The notes: generated by a model not told the origin, from the letters alone. A DNA stretch of 64,000 bases from Parvibaculum sp. (GCA_031291615.1 JARLIS010000030.1:1-64000), one strand, 5' to 3'. Counted from the stretch's first letter, positions 19,175-28,221 are shown. Numbers and translations are program-made.

Positions 19175-20616
19175 GAGCGCTCGCCCATTTCGATGACGGC
19201 GGCGATGAGCGCCGCCACATCCTCGGGTTCCGTGCGGTGGTTCACGATCGCCGCACGGATCACGAGATGTCCGCCGACGATGGTGGTTGAGGGAACGGCG
19301 ATGCCCGCCTCGTGCAGGTCTGTGACGATGCGGGCATTGACGCTGTCGGAGTTCGCGCAGCGATAGCGGAAGCAGACGATGTTGAGTTGCGTCGGCGCCA
19401 TGAGTTCGAGACGCGGCTCCGCCTCGATGAGGCGCGCCATGTAGGCGGCCAGGTTGCAGGTGCGCGCGATGACCTCGCCCAGCGCCTTGGTGCCGTAGGT
19501 GCGGAGCGTGAACCAGGTCTTGAGCGCGCGGAAACCGCGGGAGAGGTCGGGGCCGAGGTCGCAGGGCCAGAGGTCGCCCGCCGCGAGCCCGCGCGTCTCG
19601 CGCCGCAGATAGGCGGCGGGCGAGGCGAAGGCCTGGAGGTGGAGCGCCCTGTCGCGGATCAGGATGAAGCCCGCGTCGTAGGGCACCTGAACCCATTTGT
19701 GAAAGTCGAAGGCGATGGAGTCCGCCTGCTCGATGCCTGTGAGCCTTGGCGCAAGTTCGGGCGAGAGCATGGCGAGCGCACCGAACGCGCCGTCGACGTG
19801 GAACCAGATGCCATATTTCTTGGCGAGGGCGCTCAACGCGGCGAGATCGTCGATGGCGCCTGTATCCACCGTGCCGGCATTGCCGACGATCATGAAGGGC
19901 GTGACGCCATCGGCGATGTCCTTCTCGATGGTTTCGATGAGTGCCGGAATGCGGATGCGGTGATTGGCATCGACGGGTATCTGGCGCAGCGCGTTGGAGC
20001 CGAGGCCGGAGTAATCCATCGCGCGGGAGATGCAGGCATGTGCGCCGACGGAGCTGTAGGCGGCGAGCTGCGCGTTGCCGAGGCCGGACTTGCGGACGCT
20101 TGCGCCGAGCGCCTTCGTGCGGGCGACGAGGACGGCGATGAGGTTCGCCATCGACGTGCCGGTGACGAAGAGGCCGCTCGCCGTGTCCGGGAAGCTGTAG
20201 ATCGCACGCATCCATTCCACGATCTGATGCTCGACGGCGATGGGCGCGTGATCGCGCCCGCCGAGATTGGCGTTCATGCCGCCCGCGAGCATGTCGGCAA
20301 GGAGGCCCGCGACATTGCCGCCGCCATGCACCCAGCCCATGAAGCGCGGATGCATATTGCCCGCGCCATAGGGGAGCACGTTGCGGCGGAAGTCGTCATG
20401 AACCTCGGCAATGTCGGTGGGCGCGGTCGGCAGCGGCGCCTTGAAGGAAGCGCGCACTTCGCCCGGCATGGGCTGCCACACGGGTCTGCTGCGGATGGTC
20501 TGGAGATGGTCGAGAATGTCGTCGAGCATCCGGTGCCCTTGCGCCCGCATCGCGTCCCAGTCTTCCGGATCGAGCGTCGCGCCCGGCGCGGGCGCGAAGG
20601 GATCATCCACCGTCAT
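19162..20616 (-). CDS. PLP-dependent group II amino acid decarboxylase (aromatic-L-amino-acid decarboxylase-like)
   Basis: 484 residues. PLP-site residues are present: His193 in VGAHACISRA stacks on the cofactor, Asp275 is in WFHVDGAFGA, and the Schiff-base Lys307 is in AFDFHKWVQVPYDAG. Dimer-type N-terminal helices and PHRFMGW-like sequence (NMHPRFMGWVHGG) match group II decarboxylases acting on Trp, Tyr, Dopa or related amino acids. The substrate cannot be read from sequence. GGAG lies 7 nt before the ATG. It follows the class V-like PLP protein by 54 bp, so they may form an operon. Confidence 0.9.
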   Translation of the reverse strand: MTVDDPFAPAPGATLDPEDWDAMRAQGHRMLDDILDHLQTIRSRPVWQPMPGEVRASFKAPLPTAPTDIAEVHDDFRRNVLPYGAGNMHPRFMGWVHGGGNVAGLLADMLAGGMNANLGGRDHAPIAVEHQIVEWMRAIYSFPDTASGLFVTGTSMANLIAVLVARTKALGASVRKSGLGNAQLAAYSSVGAHACISRAMDYSGLGSNALRQIPVDANHRIRIPALIETIEKDIADGVTPFMIVGNAGTVDTGAIDDLAALSALAKKYGIWFHVDGAFGALAMLSPELAPRLTGIEQADSIAFDFHKWVQVPYDAGFILIRDRALHLQAFASPAAYLRRETRGLAAGDLWPCDLGPDLSRGFRALKTWFTLRTYGTKALGEVIARTCNLAAYMARLIEAEPRLELMAPTQLNIVCFRYRCANSDSVNARIVTDLHEAGIAVPSTTIVGGHLVIRAAIVNHRTEPEDVAALIAAVIEMGERSQPA

Positions 20617-20670
20617 CTGCCATCTCCACTGCGAATCTCGGCGCCCAACTTATGCGGTCGTGCGGCGGAA

Positions 20671-22332
20671 TCAATGCGCTGCCGCGACGACGGATAAGGG
20701 CTGCGCCGCGGACCCGACGGCAATGCGGTCGAAGTGGCGGACGATGAGCCGCGCCTTGTCGAGGACGGTGCCGATGCCGGCGCATTTTCGGCGGAGGTTC
20801 TCGCGCGTCGCGGAGGCGTCGCCGCTCTTCCATGTGTCGGAGACGAGGCGCGCGCCGGCGCTGATGCGGATGGCGCCGAGCGGCGGGCCACCCGCGCTTC
20901 GCACAGGCACCGGCTGGCCGATATGGCAGAGGCGCGCGGCGAGCGCCCGGTCGGCGTCGGAAACGCAGGCGGGCAGAAGGCCCGAAATGTCGCGATTGAG
21001 CGCGCGGTAGAGGATGGCGCAATCGGCAGCGGACATGAGCGTATCGCCACGGCGGATGAAGAAGGGGAAGATCGAGCGCGCGCCCATCTCTTCTTCGTCG
21101 ACACCGATGACGGGCTCGCGCGGGCATCCGGGGAGCAACTCGAATTCGGGCGAGCCGCCGATGGCTGAGGCGGCGGCGCTCGCGAAGGTGCGGGCGGCGA
21201 GGCGGCGATAGGAGGAAGGGGCGGCGAAGTAGGCGCGCATTTCGGCAATCGCGGCCTCGCGGCGGAGCACCTGGCCGATGGTCCAGTGTTCGGGCAGGCG
21301 CGTGCGGAAGGCGCGCCATGCGCGCGGCCAGTCGGCGCGGCTCGAATAATCGCGAAGTGCTTCGGGCTCGCAGCTCGCCAGCGCCGTCTCGATGCCGAGG
21401 CTTGCGGGCACGAGAAGGATGCCGCTGAAAGCCGGGCCGCAAAAGAATTTCGATCCGGCGAGGAGCACCATGAAGCCCTGCTCCAAATACCAGTTGAGGC
21501 GGCTGCGGCTCAGGCGCGTCTGGCAGGCATCGACAAGGACATTGAGCGCAGGCCCGTATGCCGCGCGCATGTCGCGCAGCGCGTCGATGGACGGGCAGCT
21601 CCAGCCGAATTTCGATGAATCCATGACCTGCAAGAGCGCGTGGCCGCCCATGGCGACGGTTCGCGCGACGATGGCCTTCACTTCGGCGTCGGTGTCGGCT
21701 CTGGCGCGGAGGTTTCCGGCGGCGTCGCGTAGCGCGACGGGGGCGACGGTCACGCCGTCGCCAAGGCCGGAAATGAGTGCGCCCTTTTCGATGGCGATGC
21801 CTTGCGAGGTTGAGGTGTTGAAGTGGCGGCCGGACGCGGCGACAGGCACGCCGCTGCCGGTTTCGTCGGCTCCGGTGACGATGTTGGTGATGTTTTTGCG
21901 CGTCGTGGTGCGGACAAGGGAGAGCGCCTGCAATTGCGCGTCGGTGCCGGAGGCGGAAAAGATCATGGCGGGAGCGGCATCGCTTATGCCGAGAAGGGCC
22001 GTCAGTTCCTCGCGCTGCTCCTCGCACCATGTGTCGATGGCGGCGTTCCAGCCCATGCGCGCGGCGCGGCTGTAGAGTTCGATGCGCGCGATGCCGGCCG
22101 CCGCAAACCCACGCTGCGAGATTGTCGAGGCCGTCGAGGAGGCGAAGTCGATGACGTCGGGGGCCGGCCGCGCCCGGCAGCCATAGGCGCTGAGGCCCGT
22201 TACCGGGTCGAGCGCGAGGCGGTCGTCGGCATCGGCTAGGAGGATCGTTTCGAGCGGAAGCGGGGCTTCGCCCAGAAGCTTCGATGAAGCGTCGGGAGCG
22301 GCGATGCGATCTTTTTCCTGGCCGTCATACAT
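20671..22332 (-). CDS. PLP-dependent fold-type I enzyme, class V aminotransferase-like, function unknown
   Basis: 553 residues, longer than usual class V enzymes (about 400). Fold-type I features are FSASGTDAQLQALSL (phosphate cup, about 126-140), Asp268 in LNVLVDACQTRLSR, and Lys295 in LLAGSKFFCGPAFSG as the likely Schiff base. An N-terminal extension (1-60) and a C-terminal region (about 400-553) rich in VPVRSAGGPPLGAIRISAG do not resemble a domain I know. It sits just upstream of the amino acid decarboxylase on the same strand, so both may act on one amine or amino acid. No specific function is claimed. Confidence 0.8.
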   Translation of the reverse strand: MYDGQEKDRIAAPDASSKLLGEAPLPLETILLADADDRLALDPVTGLSAYGCRARPAPDVIDFASSTASTISQRGFAAAGIARIELYSRAARMGWNAAIDTWCEEQREELTALLGISDAAPAMIFSASGTDAQLQALSLVRTTTRKNITNIVTGADETGSGVPVAASGRHFNTSTSQGIAIEKGALISGLGDGVTVAPVALRDAAGNLRARADTDAEVKAIVARTVAMGGHALLQVMDSSKFGWSCPSIDALRDMRAAYGPALNVLVDACQTRLSRSRLNWYLEQGFMVLLAGSKFFCGPAFSGILLVPASLGIETALASCEPEALRDYSSRADWPRAWRAFRTRLPEHWTIGQVLRREAAIAEMRAYFAAPSSYRRLAARTFASAAASAIGGSPEFELLPGCPREPVIGVDEEEMGARSIFPFFIRRGDTLMSAADCAILYRALNRDISGLLPACVSDADRALAARLCHIGQPVPVRSAGGPPLGAIRISAGARLVSDTWKSGDASATRENLRRKCAGIGTVLDKARLIVRHFDRIAVGSAAQPLSVVAAAH

Positions 22333-22468
22333 CGGCGCTTCCCGTAACGCGGGAGAAAAATCCTGGCCGCCGGAATTGGATTTCAGACGGCAGCGCGGAA
22401 ACCCGCGCCGTTCAGGTCTAGTCCAATTGCATTAAGAATTGGTGGGGCGGGGCGGTCAGCCGCCGCGG

Positions 22469-23170
22469 TCAGATCAGTCCCAGCGACTTGAAGCTTGCAT
22501 GGCGGCCTTTGCCGATCACCAGATGATCGTGGACCTGGATGCCGAGCGGCTTTGCCGTGTCGACGATGCGCTTCGTCATTTCAATGTCGGCGGAGGAGGG
22601 CGTCGGGTCGCCCGAGGGGTGATTGTGGACGAGGATGATCGAGGAGGCGTTGAGCGCCAGCGCGCGCTTGATGACTTCGCGCGGATAGACGGGCGTGTGG
22701 TCGATGGTGCCCCTCTGCTGAACTTCGTCGGCAATCAGCACGTTCTGCCGGTCGAGGAAGAGAATGCGGAATTGCTCGACGGGATTATAGGCCATCGACG
22801 CCGAGCAATAGTCGAGCAGCGCCGTCCATGAGGAAATGACTTCGCGCTTCATCACCTTGGCTTTGCTGAGGCGCAGGCCCGCTTCGCGGACGATGTGGAA
22901 GTCGGCGACGGTCGCTTCCGACACGCCCTTGATTTCCTGCAACCGGTGCGGCTCGGCGCTCAGAACCTCGCCGAAGGTGCCGAAGAGGCGGATCAGTTCC
23001 TTCGCCAGCGGCTTCACGTCGCGGCGCGGAATGGTGCGGAAGAGAAGAAGCTCGAGCAGTTCGTAATCGGGGACGGCGTCCGGCGCGGCAAGGAAGCGGC
23101 TGCGCAGGCGCTCGCGGTGGCCCGCATGGCTCGGCTTTGCTTCGCTCGCAGGCTTCGGCTTTTCAAGCAT
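22469..23170 (-). CDS. radC: RadC family JAB-domain protein
   Basis: 233 residues. The N-terminal helix-hairpin-helix region (LQEIKGVSEATVADFHIV) is followed by a JAMM metalloprotease-like domain with LVHNHPSGDPTPSSAD, whose HxH...D ligands would bind zinc. FRILFLDRQNVLIADEVQQ is the usual central block. Despite its name, a DNA repair role is not established. The ATG overlaps the end of map by 8 bp. Confidence 0.93.
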   Translation of the reverse strand: MLEKPKPASEAKPSHAGHRERLRSRFLAAPDAVPDYELLELLLFRTIPRRDVKPLAKELIRLFGTFGEVLSAEPHRLQEIKGVSEATVADFHIVREAGLRLSKAKVMKREVISSWTALLDYCSASMAYNPVEQFRILFLDRQNVLIADEVQQRGTIDHTPVYPREVIKRALALNASSIILVHNHPSGDPTPSSADIEMTKRIVDTAKPLGIQVHDHLVIGKGRHASFKSLGLI

Positions 23171-23984
23171 AAGGCGGGCAGTCGAGGCCGGCGGGAGACT
23201 TGGTGAAAATCTCGGCGCCCGTCGCGGTCACGCCGATCGAATGCTCGAACTGCGCCGACAGCGAGCGGTCGCGCGTCACCGCCGTCCAGCCGTCGGAGAG
23301 GATTTTCACGCCGGGCTTGCCGGCATTGATCATCGGCTCGATGGTGAAGATCATGCCTTCCTTCAGCTTGGCGCCTTCGCCGCGCCGGCCGTAATGCAGA
23401 ATGTTCGGCATGTCGTGGAAGACGAGGCCGACGCCGTGACCGCAGAATTCGCGCACGACGGAGCAGCGTTCTCCTTCGGCATATTCCTGAATGGCGGCGC
23501 CGATGTCGCCGAGCGTGGCGCCGGGTTTCACCGCGCCGATGCCGCGCATCATCGCTTCATAGGTCACTTCGCAGAGGCGCGCGGCCTTGCGCGGCACGTC
23601 GCCGACGAAATACATGCGGTTGGTGTCGCCGTGCCAGCCGTCGAGAATGTAGGTGACGTCCACGTTCACGATGTCGCCGTCGCGCAGCGCGCGGTCGCCC
23701 GGTATGCCGTGGCAGACGACATGATTGATCGAGGTGCAGCAGGAATGGCGGTAGCCGCGATAGCCGAGCGTCGCGGGGAGCGCGCCGTTGGCGAGGCCAA
23801 AGTCGTAAACCGCGCGGTCGATCTCCTCGGTCGTCACGCCGGGCTTGATGAGCGGCACGAGCATGTCGAGCGCTGCGCCCGAAAGACGGCCGACCTTGCG
23901 CATGCCTTCGAAGGCCTCGGCTCCGTAGAGCTTGATCTGGCCCGTATTGCGCGTCGGCGCGTCGAAGGCGTCGATATAATTCAT
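23163..23984 (-). CDS. map: Methionine aminopeptidase, type I
   Basis: 273 residues. The five metal ligands are recognisable: Asp in IVNVDVTYI and GWHGDTNRM, His in GHGVGLVFHD, Glu in IFTIEPMI, and Glu near the C terminus (QFEHSIGVT). HGIPGDRALRDGD is also conserved. It removes the initiator Met from nascent proteins in the cytoplasm. It is translationally linked to radC by the 8-bp overlap. Confidence 0.96.
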   Translation of the reverse strand: MNYIDAFDAPTRNTGQIKLYGAEAFEGMRKVGRLSGAALDMLVPLIKPGVTTEEIDRAVYDFGLANGALPATLGYRGYRHSCCTSINHVVCHGIPGDRALRDGDIVNVDVTYILDGWHGDTNRMYFVGDVPRKAARLCEVTYEAMMRGIGAVKPGATLGDIGAAIQEYAEGERCSVVREFCGHGVGLVFHDMPNILHYGRRGEGAKLKEGMIFTIEPMINAGKPGVKILSDGWTAVTRDRSLSAQFEHSIGVTATGAEIFTKSPAGLDCPPYA

Positions 23985-24125
23985 GTGGACTTCCGCGGGT
24001 GGAACTTGATTTCAGTCTAACATAATGCCTCGGCTGCGGCCGTCCTAGCCCTTCGCGGCGTATTTGTGCGGGCGAGGGCGGGGCGCTATCCTCTCTTTTC
24101 AAGCCGGAAACCCCGAGAGGACATC

Positions 24126-24911
24126 ATGCCGGAGGCCGCCGCCCCGAGCGCCAAGACAAAAACCGTGACCGCCTGCGTGCTGCTGATCGGCGACGAGGTT
24201 CTGTCCGGCCGGACGCGCGACGCGAACCTTTCCTATATCGCCAAGCATCTGAACCAGATCGGCGTGCAGGTGCGCGAGGCCCGGGTCATTCCCGATATCG
24301 AAGCGGTCATCGTCTCGACCGTCAACGAGGTGCGGGCGCGCTATGACTATGTGTTCACGACGGGCGGCATCGGGCCGACGCATGACGACATCACGGCGGA
24401 TTCGATCGCCAAGGCCTTCGGCGTCGGCATCGACCATCATCCCGACGCGCTTGCCACGCTCGAGGCGCATTACAAGGCGACGGGCGGCGAGTTCACCGCC
24501 GCGCGCAAGCGCATGGCGCGCATTCCGCTGGGGGCGACGCTCATCGACAATCCGCTGAGCAAGGCGCCGGGCTTCCAGATCGGCAATGTCTTCGTCATGG
24601 CGGGCGTGCCCATGGTCATGCAGGTCATGCTGGACAGCCTGACCGGGCGGCTCGAAGGCGGGGCAACCATGCAGAGCCGCACGGTGAGCGGGCAGATCGG
24701 CGAGGGGACGATTGCCGAGAAGCTCGGTGCGCTCCAGCAGCGCTATCCCGATATCGGCATCGGCTCCTATCCCTATTATCGGGGCAAGGTGTTCGGCACG
24801 AGCCTCGTGATGCGCGGAACGGACGTCGCGCTGCTCGACCGCGTGGCGGGGGAAGCGGCTGCGCTGATGCGGGAATTCGGCGTGGAGCCGGTTATCGGCG
24901 AACCCGCCTGA
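24126..24911 (+). CDS. CinA-type molybdopterin-binding domain protein
   Basis: 261 residues from the ATG at 24126 (MPEAAAPSAK), preceded by CGAGAGGA. It contains the MoaB/MogA-like fold with LLIGDEVLSGRTRDANLSY and VFTTGGIGPTHDDITADSIA. Full CinA proteins carry a second nicotinamide-nucleotide amidase domain, which is missing here, so this is the short, single-domain form annotated as competence/damage-inducible protein A. Biochemical role unknown. Confidence 0.88.
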   Translation: MPEAAAPSAKTKTVTACVLLIGDEVLSGRTRDANLSYIAKHLNQIGVQVREARVIPDIEAVIVSTVNEVRARYDYVFTTGGIGPTHDDITADSIAKAFGVGIDHHPDALATLEAHYKATGGEFTAARKRMARIPLGATLIDNPLSKAPGFQIGNVFVMAGVPMVMQVMLDSLTGRLEGGATMQSRTVSGQIGEGTIAEKLGALQQRYPDIGIGSYPYYRGKVFGTSLVMRGTDVALLDRVAGEAAALMREFGVEPVIGEPA

Positions 24912-25186
24912 AGCGTCCGCAGGGGCGGGTTTGAGTCTGTCGCCAATTTGCCACAGCGGGGCTCAACATTACGAAAGATTCAGCTTTCCTGCCGATCTCA
25001 GAGGATACAATCTAGGTAGAGTCGGCTAAAGTTCCGAGCTGACAGGGTCTGTCGGTCGCCGTTTATTTAAAAGTCCGCAAGGACGCCGATAGAGGGGGCA
25101 GCCTTAGACCTTGAATGACAGGGGACCTTGAAAATAAGGCCTGGGAACGAATTTTGGGTCAGCGATACCCGGAGGGAGAGACGCTT

Positions 25187-25438
25187 ATGAAGAAGATTTC
25201 TGGCATTGTGGCGCTGGCGTTCGGCGCGTCGTTGATGATGTCTGGCGCGGCCATGGCGCTCGACTCGAGCTTCGACGCCATGTCGAAGTCGGGCAAGCAC
25301 CAGTTCTATGTCTGGTGCACGGGCGGCAAGAGCTCGGTGCAGACCGCCGACGGCTCGAACGCCAAGGAAGCCCAGGCGAAGCTCGCCGCTTCCGCCGGCA
25401 ACAGCTGCTGGCCGGTGTGGCAGGGCCTCGCGGGCTAA
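25187..25438 (+). CDS. Small secreted protein of unknown function
   Basis: 83 residues from the ATG at 25187, with GGAGGGAGAGACG upstream. A signal peptide (MKKISGIVALAFGASLMMSG, cleaved after AMA) leaves a mature chain of about 59 residues with two Cys (VWCTGGK and NSCWPVW), which could form one disulfide. I recognise no family. It is followed by a clear terminator and stands alone. Confidence 0.7.
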   Translation: MKKISGIVALAFGASLMMSGAAMALDSSFDAMSKSGKHQFYVWCTGGKSSVQTADGSNAKEAQAKLAASAGNSCWPVWQGLAG

Positions 25439-25467
25439 TTCCCGCGGCGACCTGACTTCAGGTTTTG

Positions 25468-25493
25468 AACGGCGGTCCTTCGGGGCCGCCGTT
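25468..25493 (+). terminator. Terminator-like hairpin after the small secreted protein
   Basis: AACGGCGG (25468-25475) pairs with CCGCCGTT (25486-25493), closing on a GC-rich loop with TTCG. The tail TTTGCTTTT is moderately T-rich. A near copy follows the next gene. Confidence 0.65.
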
Positions 25494-25744
25494 TGCTTTT
25501 GGGGCCGGCATTCGAGCAATCCGCGCCGGCGCATGAAGGCGCGTCGGCTAATTCGGCTAATTATGTTCTGGCGCGTCCGGCTTTGGTGCGCGATCGCGCC
25601 GGAATATCCGAACTGGCGCGTTTTCCGATGAGCCAGGCGGCGCCGGGGGGCGTAGCATAACGGTGCGATATTCCGCCCATGTGAGTCGCGTTTGCGATGC
25701 GCGAAAGCTGGCGCGGACCGCTCCACGTAATCCTGGAGGCCAGA

Positions 25745-26620
25745 ATGAAGAAGATTGCAATCGTAGCGGCTATTTGCGCGGTTCCCCTGTCGGCGTCCGC
25801 CGATGAAATGTACGGCATGTCTGCCGCCAATTGGGGAGGCTTTTATGTCGGCGGCAATGCGGGCGCGGCCGTCAACAACGACCGCACGAATTACGGCTAT
25901 TCCTACCTCCCCGGCAACGGAACCGGCAATTTCAGCGACGCCTTCGGCAATGCCGCGGACAATGCGGCCGCGTCCGCGTCCAACGGCCCGCTCAATGTCG
26001 GCGGCCTCAACGCGGTGCAGAGCGCCATGGCGCAGGGCATCATTGTCGGGAGCCTCGGCTCGTCCAGCAACACCGTCTTCACCGGCGGTGCGCAGGCAGG
26101 CTTCAACTGGCAGCAGGGTTCGCTGGTCTTCGGCCCCGAAGTCGATCTCTCCTATCTCGGCGGCGGCGACCGGTCGTCCTACACCGGCACGACGACGCCG
26201 CCTCCGCCAGGCGGCTTTACGAATTCCGGCTTCAGCAAGTCTTCCGTCGACTGGCTGTCCACCGTTCGCTTGCGGGCGGGCTATGCCTTCGACCGCGCGC
26301 TCGTCTATGCCACGGGCGGTCTCGCCGTCGGCGGCGTGAAGTCGGAATCGGGATCGGTCGGCACGGACGGCACCGTCGTCGACACGTTCTACGGCTCGAA
26401 ATCCGAGACGCGCACCGGCTGGACGCTGGGCGGCGGCCTCGAATATGCGATCGACGATCATTGGACCGCACGGGCCGAGGGCCTCTACTACGATCTCGGA
26501 ACGGTCAATTATTCCGTCGCGGCGCAGAACGGCCAGACGGCCGCCGAAGGCCTTTCGATCAACGCGAACCACAAGTTCGACGGGGCGATTTTCCGCGTGG
26601 GCCTTGCCTATCGCTTCTGA
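25745..26620 (+). CDS. Outer membrane beta-barrel protein
   Basis: 291 residues from the ATG at 25745 (MKKIAIVAAICAVPLSASA), an obvious signal peptide. The mature chain opens GGFYVGGNAGAAVNNDRTNY and has alternating hydrophobic strands ending in FRVGLAYRF, the C-terminal aromatic that BAM recognises. This is the Omp25/Omp31-like, eight-stranded porin family of alphaproteobacteria. Several strands end GYAFDRALVYATGGLAVGG, typical of the family. A role in cell envelope integrity is likely; no specific ligand. Confidence 0.88.
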   Translation: MKKIAIVAAICAVPLSASADEMYGMSAANWGGFYVGGNAGAAVNNDRTNYGYSYLPGNGTGNFSDAFGNAADNAAASASNGPLNVGGLNAVQSAMAQGIIVGSLGSSSNTVFTGGAQAGFNWQQGSLVFGPEVDLSYLGGGDRSSYTGTTTPPPPGGFTNSGFSKSSVDWLSTVRLRAGYAFDRALVYATGGLAVGGVKSESGSVGTDGTVVDTFYGSKSETRTGWTLGGGLEYAIDDHWTARAEGLYYDLGTVNYSVAAQNGQTAAEGLSINANHKFDGAIFRVGLAYRF

Positions 26621-26646
26621 GGTCCGGGAGCACTGAACGGCGTCGA

Positions 26647-26670
26647 ATGGCGGTCCCCCGGGGCCGCCAT
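26647..26670 (+). terminator. Terminator-like hairpin after the outer membrane barrel gene
   Basis: ATGGCGG (26647-26653) pairs with CCGCCAT (26664-26670) around a C/G-rich loop; the tail is TTGCCTTTG. It is similar to the hairpin at 25468. Confidence 0.55.
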
Positions 26671-26763
26671 TTGCCTTTGAGCCATCGCTCAGGCCCGGCT
26701 CTCCCGCCGGCCGCGTTGCGCGCCGCCGCCCGAGCGGGCATATCTGTAACCGCCGCAAGGTGG

Positions 26764-26850
26764 GGCCCCTTGGCGAAACTGGTATACGCAGCAGACTTAA
26801 AATCTGCTTCTCGCAAGGGAGTGCGGGTTCGAGTCCCGCAGGGGCCACCA
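26764..26850 (+). tRNA. tRNA-Leu (anticodon UAA)
   Basis: 87 nt including encoded CCA. Acceptor GGCCCCT pairs with AGGGGCC; D arm GCG/CGC; anticodon stem GCAGA/TCTGC with loop CTTAAAA, anticodon TAA at loop positions 3-5; a long class II variable arm (TCTCGCAAGGGA); T arm GCGGG-TTCGAGT-CCCGC; discriminator A. All stems are fully paired, so it looks functional. Confidence 0.97.
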
Positions 26851-26954
26851 GCCGGGCCGGGATCGGGCGGCGTTAACGATGCATTGAGGATGATATCGTT
26901 AACTTGGGCGGTCGGCATTCTCAGGCCGGCTTTCCTGCCGGAAGCGCCGCTTTC

Positions 26955-27527
26955 ATGCTGAGCCATATCAGAACAGCGCTCGAACAGATGGGCAAAGACA
27001 AGCTCCCGGACCGGTCGGGGCAGAGCCTTGCCTTCGAGGCCATGTGGCGCGGGTTGCCGCGCGACGGGCTGGTGCCCCAGCGGTCGTCTTTCCGTCCCGA
27101 GCTTGCGGCGAAGATGCTCGCCAATCTGGTCTTGCTCGAAGTTCGGCTCGGCGCAACGACGACGACGCGCATTCGCCTCGTCGGCGGCGTGCTGCGCGAT
27201 CTCGTCGGCGCCAATGTGACGGGGCTCGACTATCTCGCTCTCGTTCCCGACAAGGACCATCAGAGCGGCTATCTCAGGCGTTGCCTGATGCATCCCTGCG
27301 CGAGCTGGGCGGCATCGCCCATCGAATATGAGCGCGGTTATACGGGCCTGTTCGAGATCACCAGCTTTCCGCTGGCCGGCGAGGAAGCCGGACAATATTT
27401 CTCATTGGCCTATGTCTATGAATTCGGCAGCGCCGAACCGGGCCATGCCTCCATCGGCGGGCCCGTCGAAGTGAAGCCGGCCGTCGCCAGGCGCTATATC
27501 GACATCGGCGCCGGCATACCCGATTGA
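26955..27527 (+). CDS. PAS_5-type PAS-domain protein
   Basis: 190 residues from the ATG at 26955 (MLSHIRTALEQMG). The order of elements, a charged helix, LPRDGLVPQRSSFRPE, a PAS-like core with TRIRLVGGVLRDLVGANVTG and a C-terminal FPLAGEEAGQYFSLAYV, matches the alphaproteobacterial PAS_5 family (PF07310) as I recall it. A paralogue is at 56536. The role is unknown, presumably sensory. The stop lies inside the candidate operator of the following TetR gene. Confidence 0.75.
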   Translation: MLSHIRTALEQMGKDKLPDRSGQSLAFEAMWRGLPRDGLVPQRSSFRPELAAKMLANLVLLEVRLGATTTTRIRLVGGVLRDLVGANVTGLDYLALVPDKDHQSGYLRRCLMHPCASWAASPIEYERGYTGLFEITSFPLAGEEAGQYFSLAYVYEFGSAEPGHASIGGPVEVKPAVARRYIDIGAGIPD

Positions 27528-27545
27528 ATACCCATACCGGGTATG
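27514..27545. promoter_or_regulatory. Candidate autoregulatory TetR operator
   Basis: CATACCGGGTATG (27533-27545) is a perfect palindrome about a central G. A wider inverted pair, GCATACCC (27514-27521) and GGGTATGC (27539-27546), overlaps it. The site straddles the end of the PAS gene and lies just upstream of the TetR start region. Confidence 0.55.
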
Positions 27546-27588
27546 CTTGTGCATGAAGAGGTGCGGCTTCTGCGATAAAATGCAAACC

Positions 27589-28221
27589 ATGTCCACCGAC
27601 AAGACCTGCCATCACATCAGCGAGGCGAAGCTCGAAGCCATACTCGATGCGGGCTTGCGCCATTTCCTGACGAACGGATTTGCCCACGCCATCGTTTCGG
27701 AAATTGCCTGCGACGCGGATGTTTCGACGGCTACGGTCTACAAGCAGTTCAGATCCAAGGAAGAACTGTTCGCCGCCGTTGTGGCAAAGGCCGCAAATAC
27801 GGCGAGCGGCTATGCGGACCTGTCGACCATGGAGGGCGACGCCGCCGCGATCCTGTCGGCGGTGGTCGAGCGATATCTGAACGTGCAGTTCAACGCCCGG
27901 ATCAACGACCTGCTTCGCATCGTGATCGGCGAGGCCACGACCTCGCCGGACCTCGCCAAAGAGATGTTCGATCTGATCGTCATGCGACGCCACCGGAGTT
28001 TCAGGGTGGTGCTCGACGCCATGGTCGAGCGGGGGCTGCTCAGGCCGCATGACACGTCGTTCAGCGCGACCTTCGCCACCGGGCTCGTCAAGGAGATGGT
28101 GATCTGGCCGGCGCTTTTCGATCCGGATTACCGGCCGCCTGAGGACTTGGACAGGCGGGTGCGGGAAGGGATCGCGCTGCTGCTTGCCTATTACGGGCCC
28201 CGGCAAGCGGCGGCCGGATAA
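27589..28221 (+). CDS. TetR/AcrR family transcriptional regulator
   Basis: 210 residues from the ATG at 27589 (MSTDKTCHHISEAKLEAIL). Upstream in-frame starts at 27547 (TTG), 27553 and 27580 exist; the chosen ATG leaves about 43 bp to the palindrome and no loss of homology. The HTH is GFAHAIVSEIACDADVSTAT, then VYKQFRSKEELF. The C-terminal TetR domain resembles AefR-like regulators. No divergent efflux gene is present, so the target may be itself or the MFS genes downstream. Confidence 0.88.
   Translation: MSTDKTCHHISEAKLEAILDAGLRHFLTNGFAHAIVSEIACDADVSTATVYKQFRSKEELFAAVVAKAANTASGYADLSTMEGDAAAILSAVVERYLNVQFNARINDLLRIVIGEATTSPDLAKEMFDLIVMRRHRSFRVVLDAMVERGLLRPHDTSFSATFATGLVKEMVIWPALFDPDYRPPEDLDRRVREGIALLLAYYGPRQAAAG

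Noticed and set aside
19312..20697. 461-residue rightward open frame
   Set aside because: Antisense of the PLP decarboxylase, which has all its cofactor residues.
25067..26848. 593-residue leftward open frame starting MAPAGLEPALPCEK
   Set aside because: It reads through the antisense of tRNA-Leu and the outer membrane barrel gene. That opening peptide is a familiar artefact from translating tRNA genes backward.
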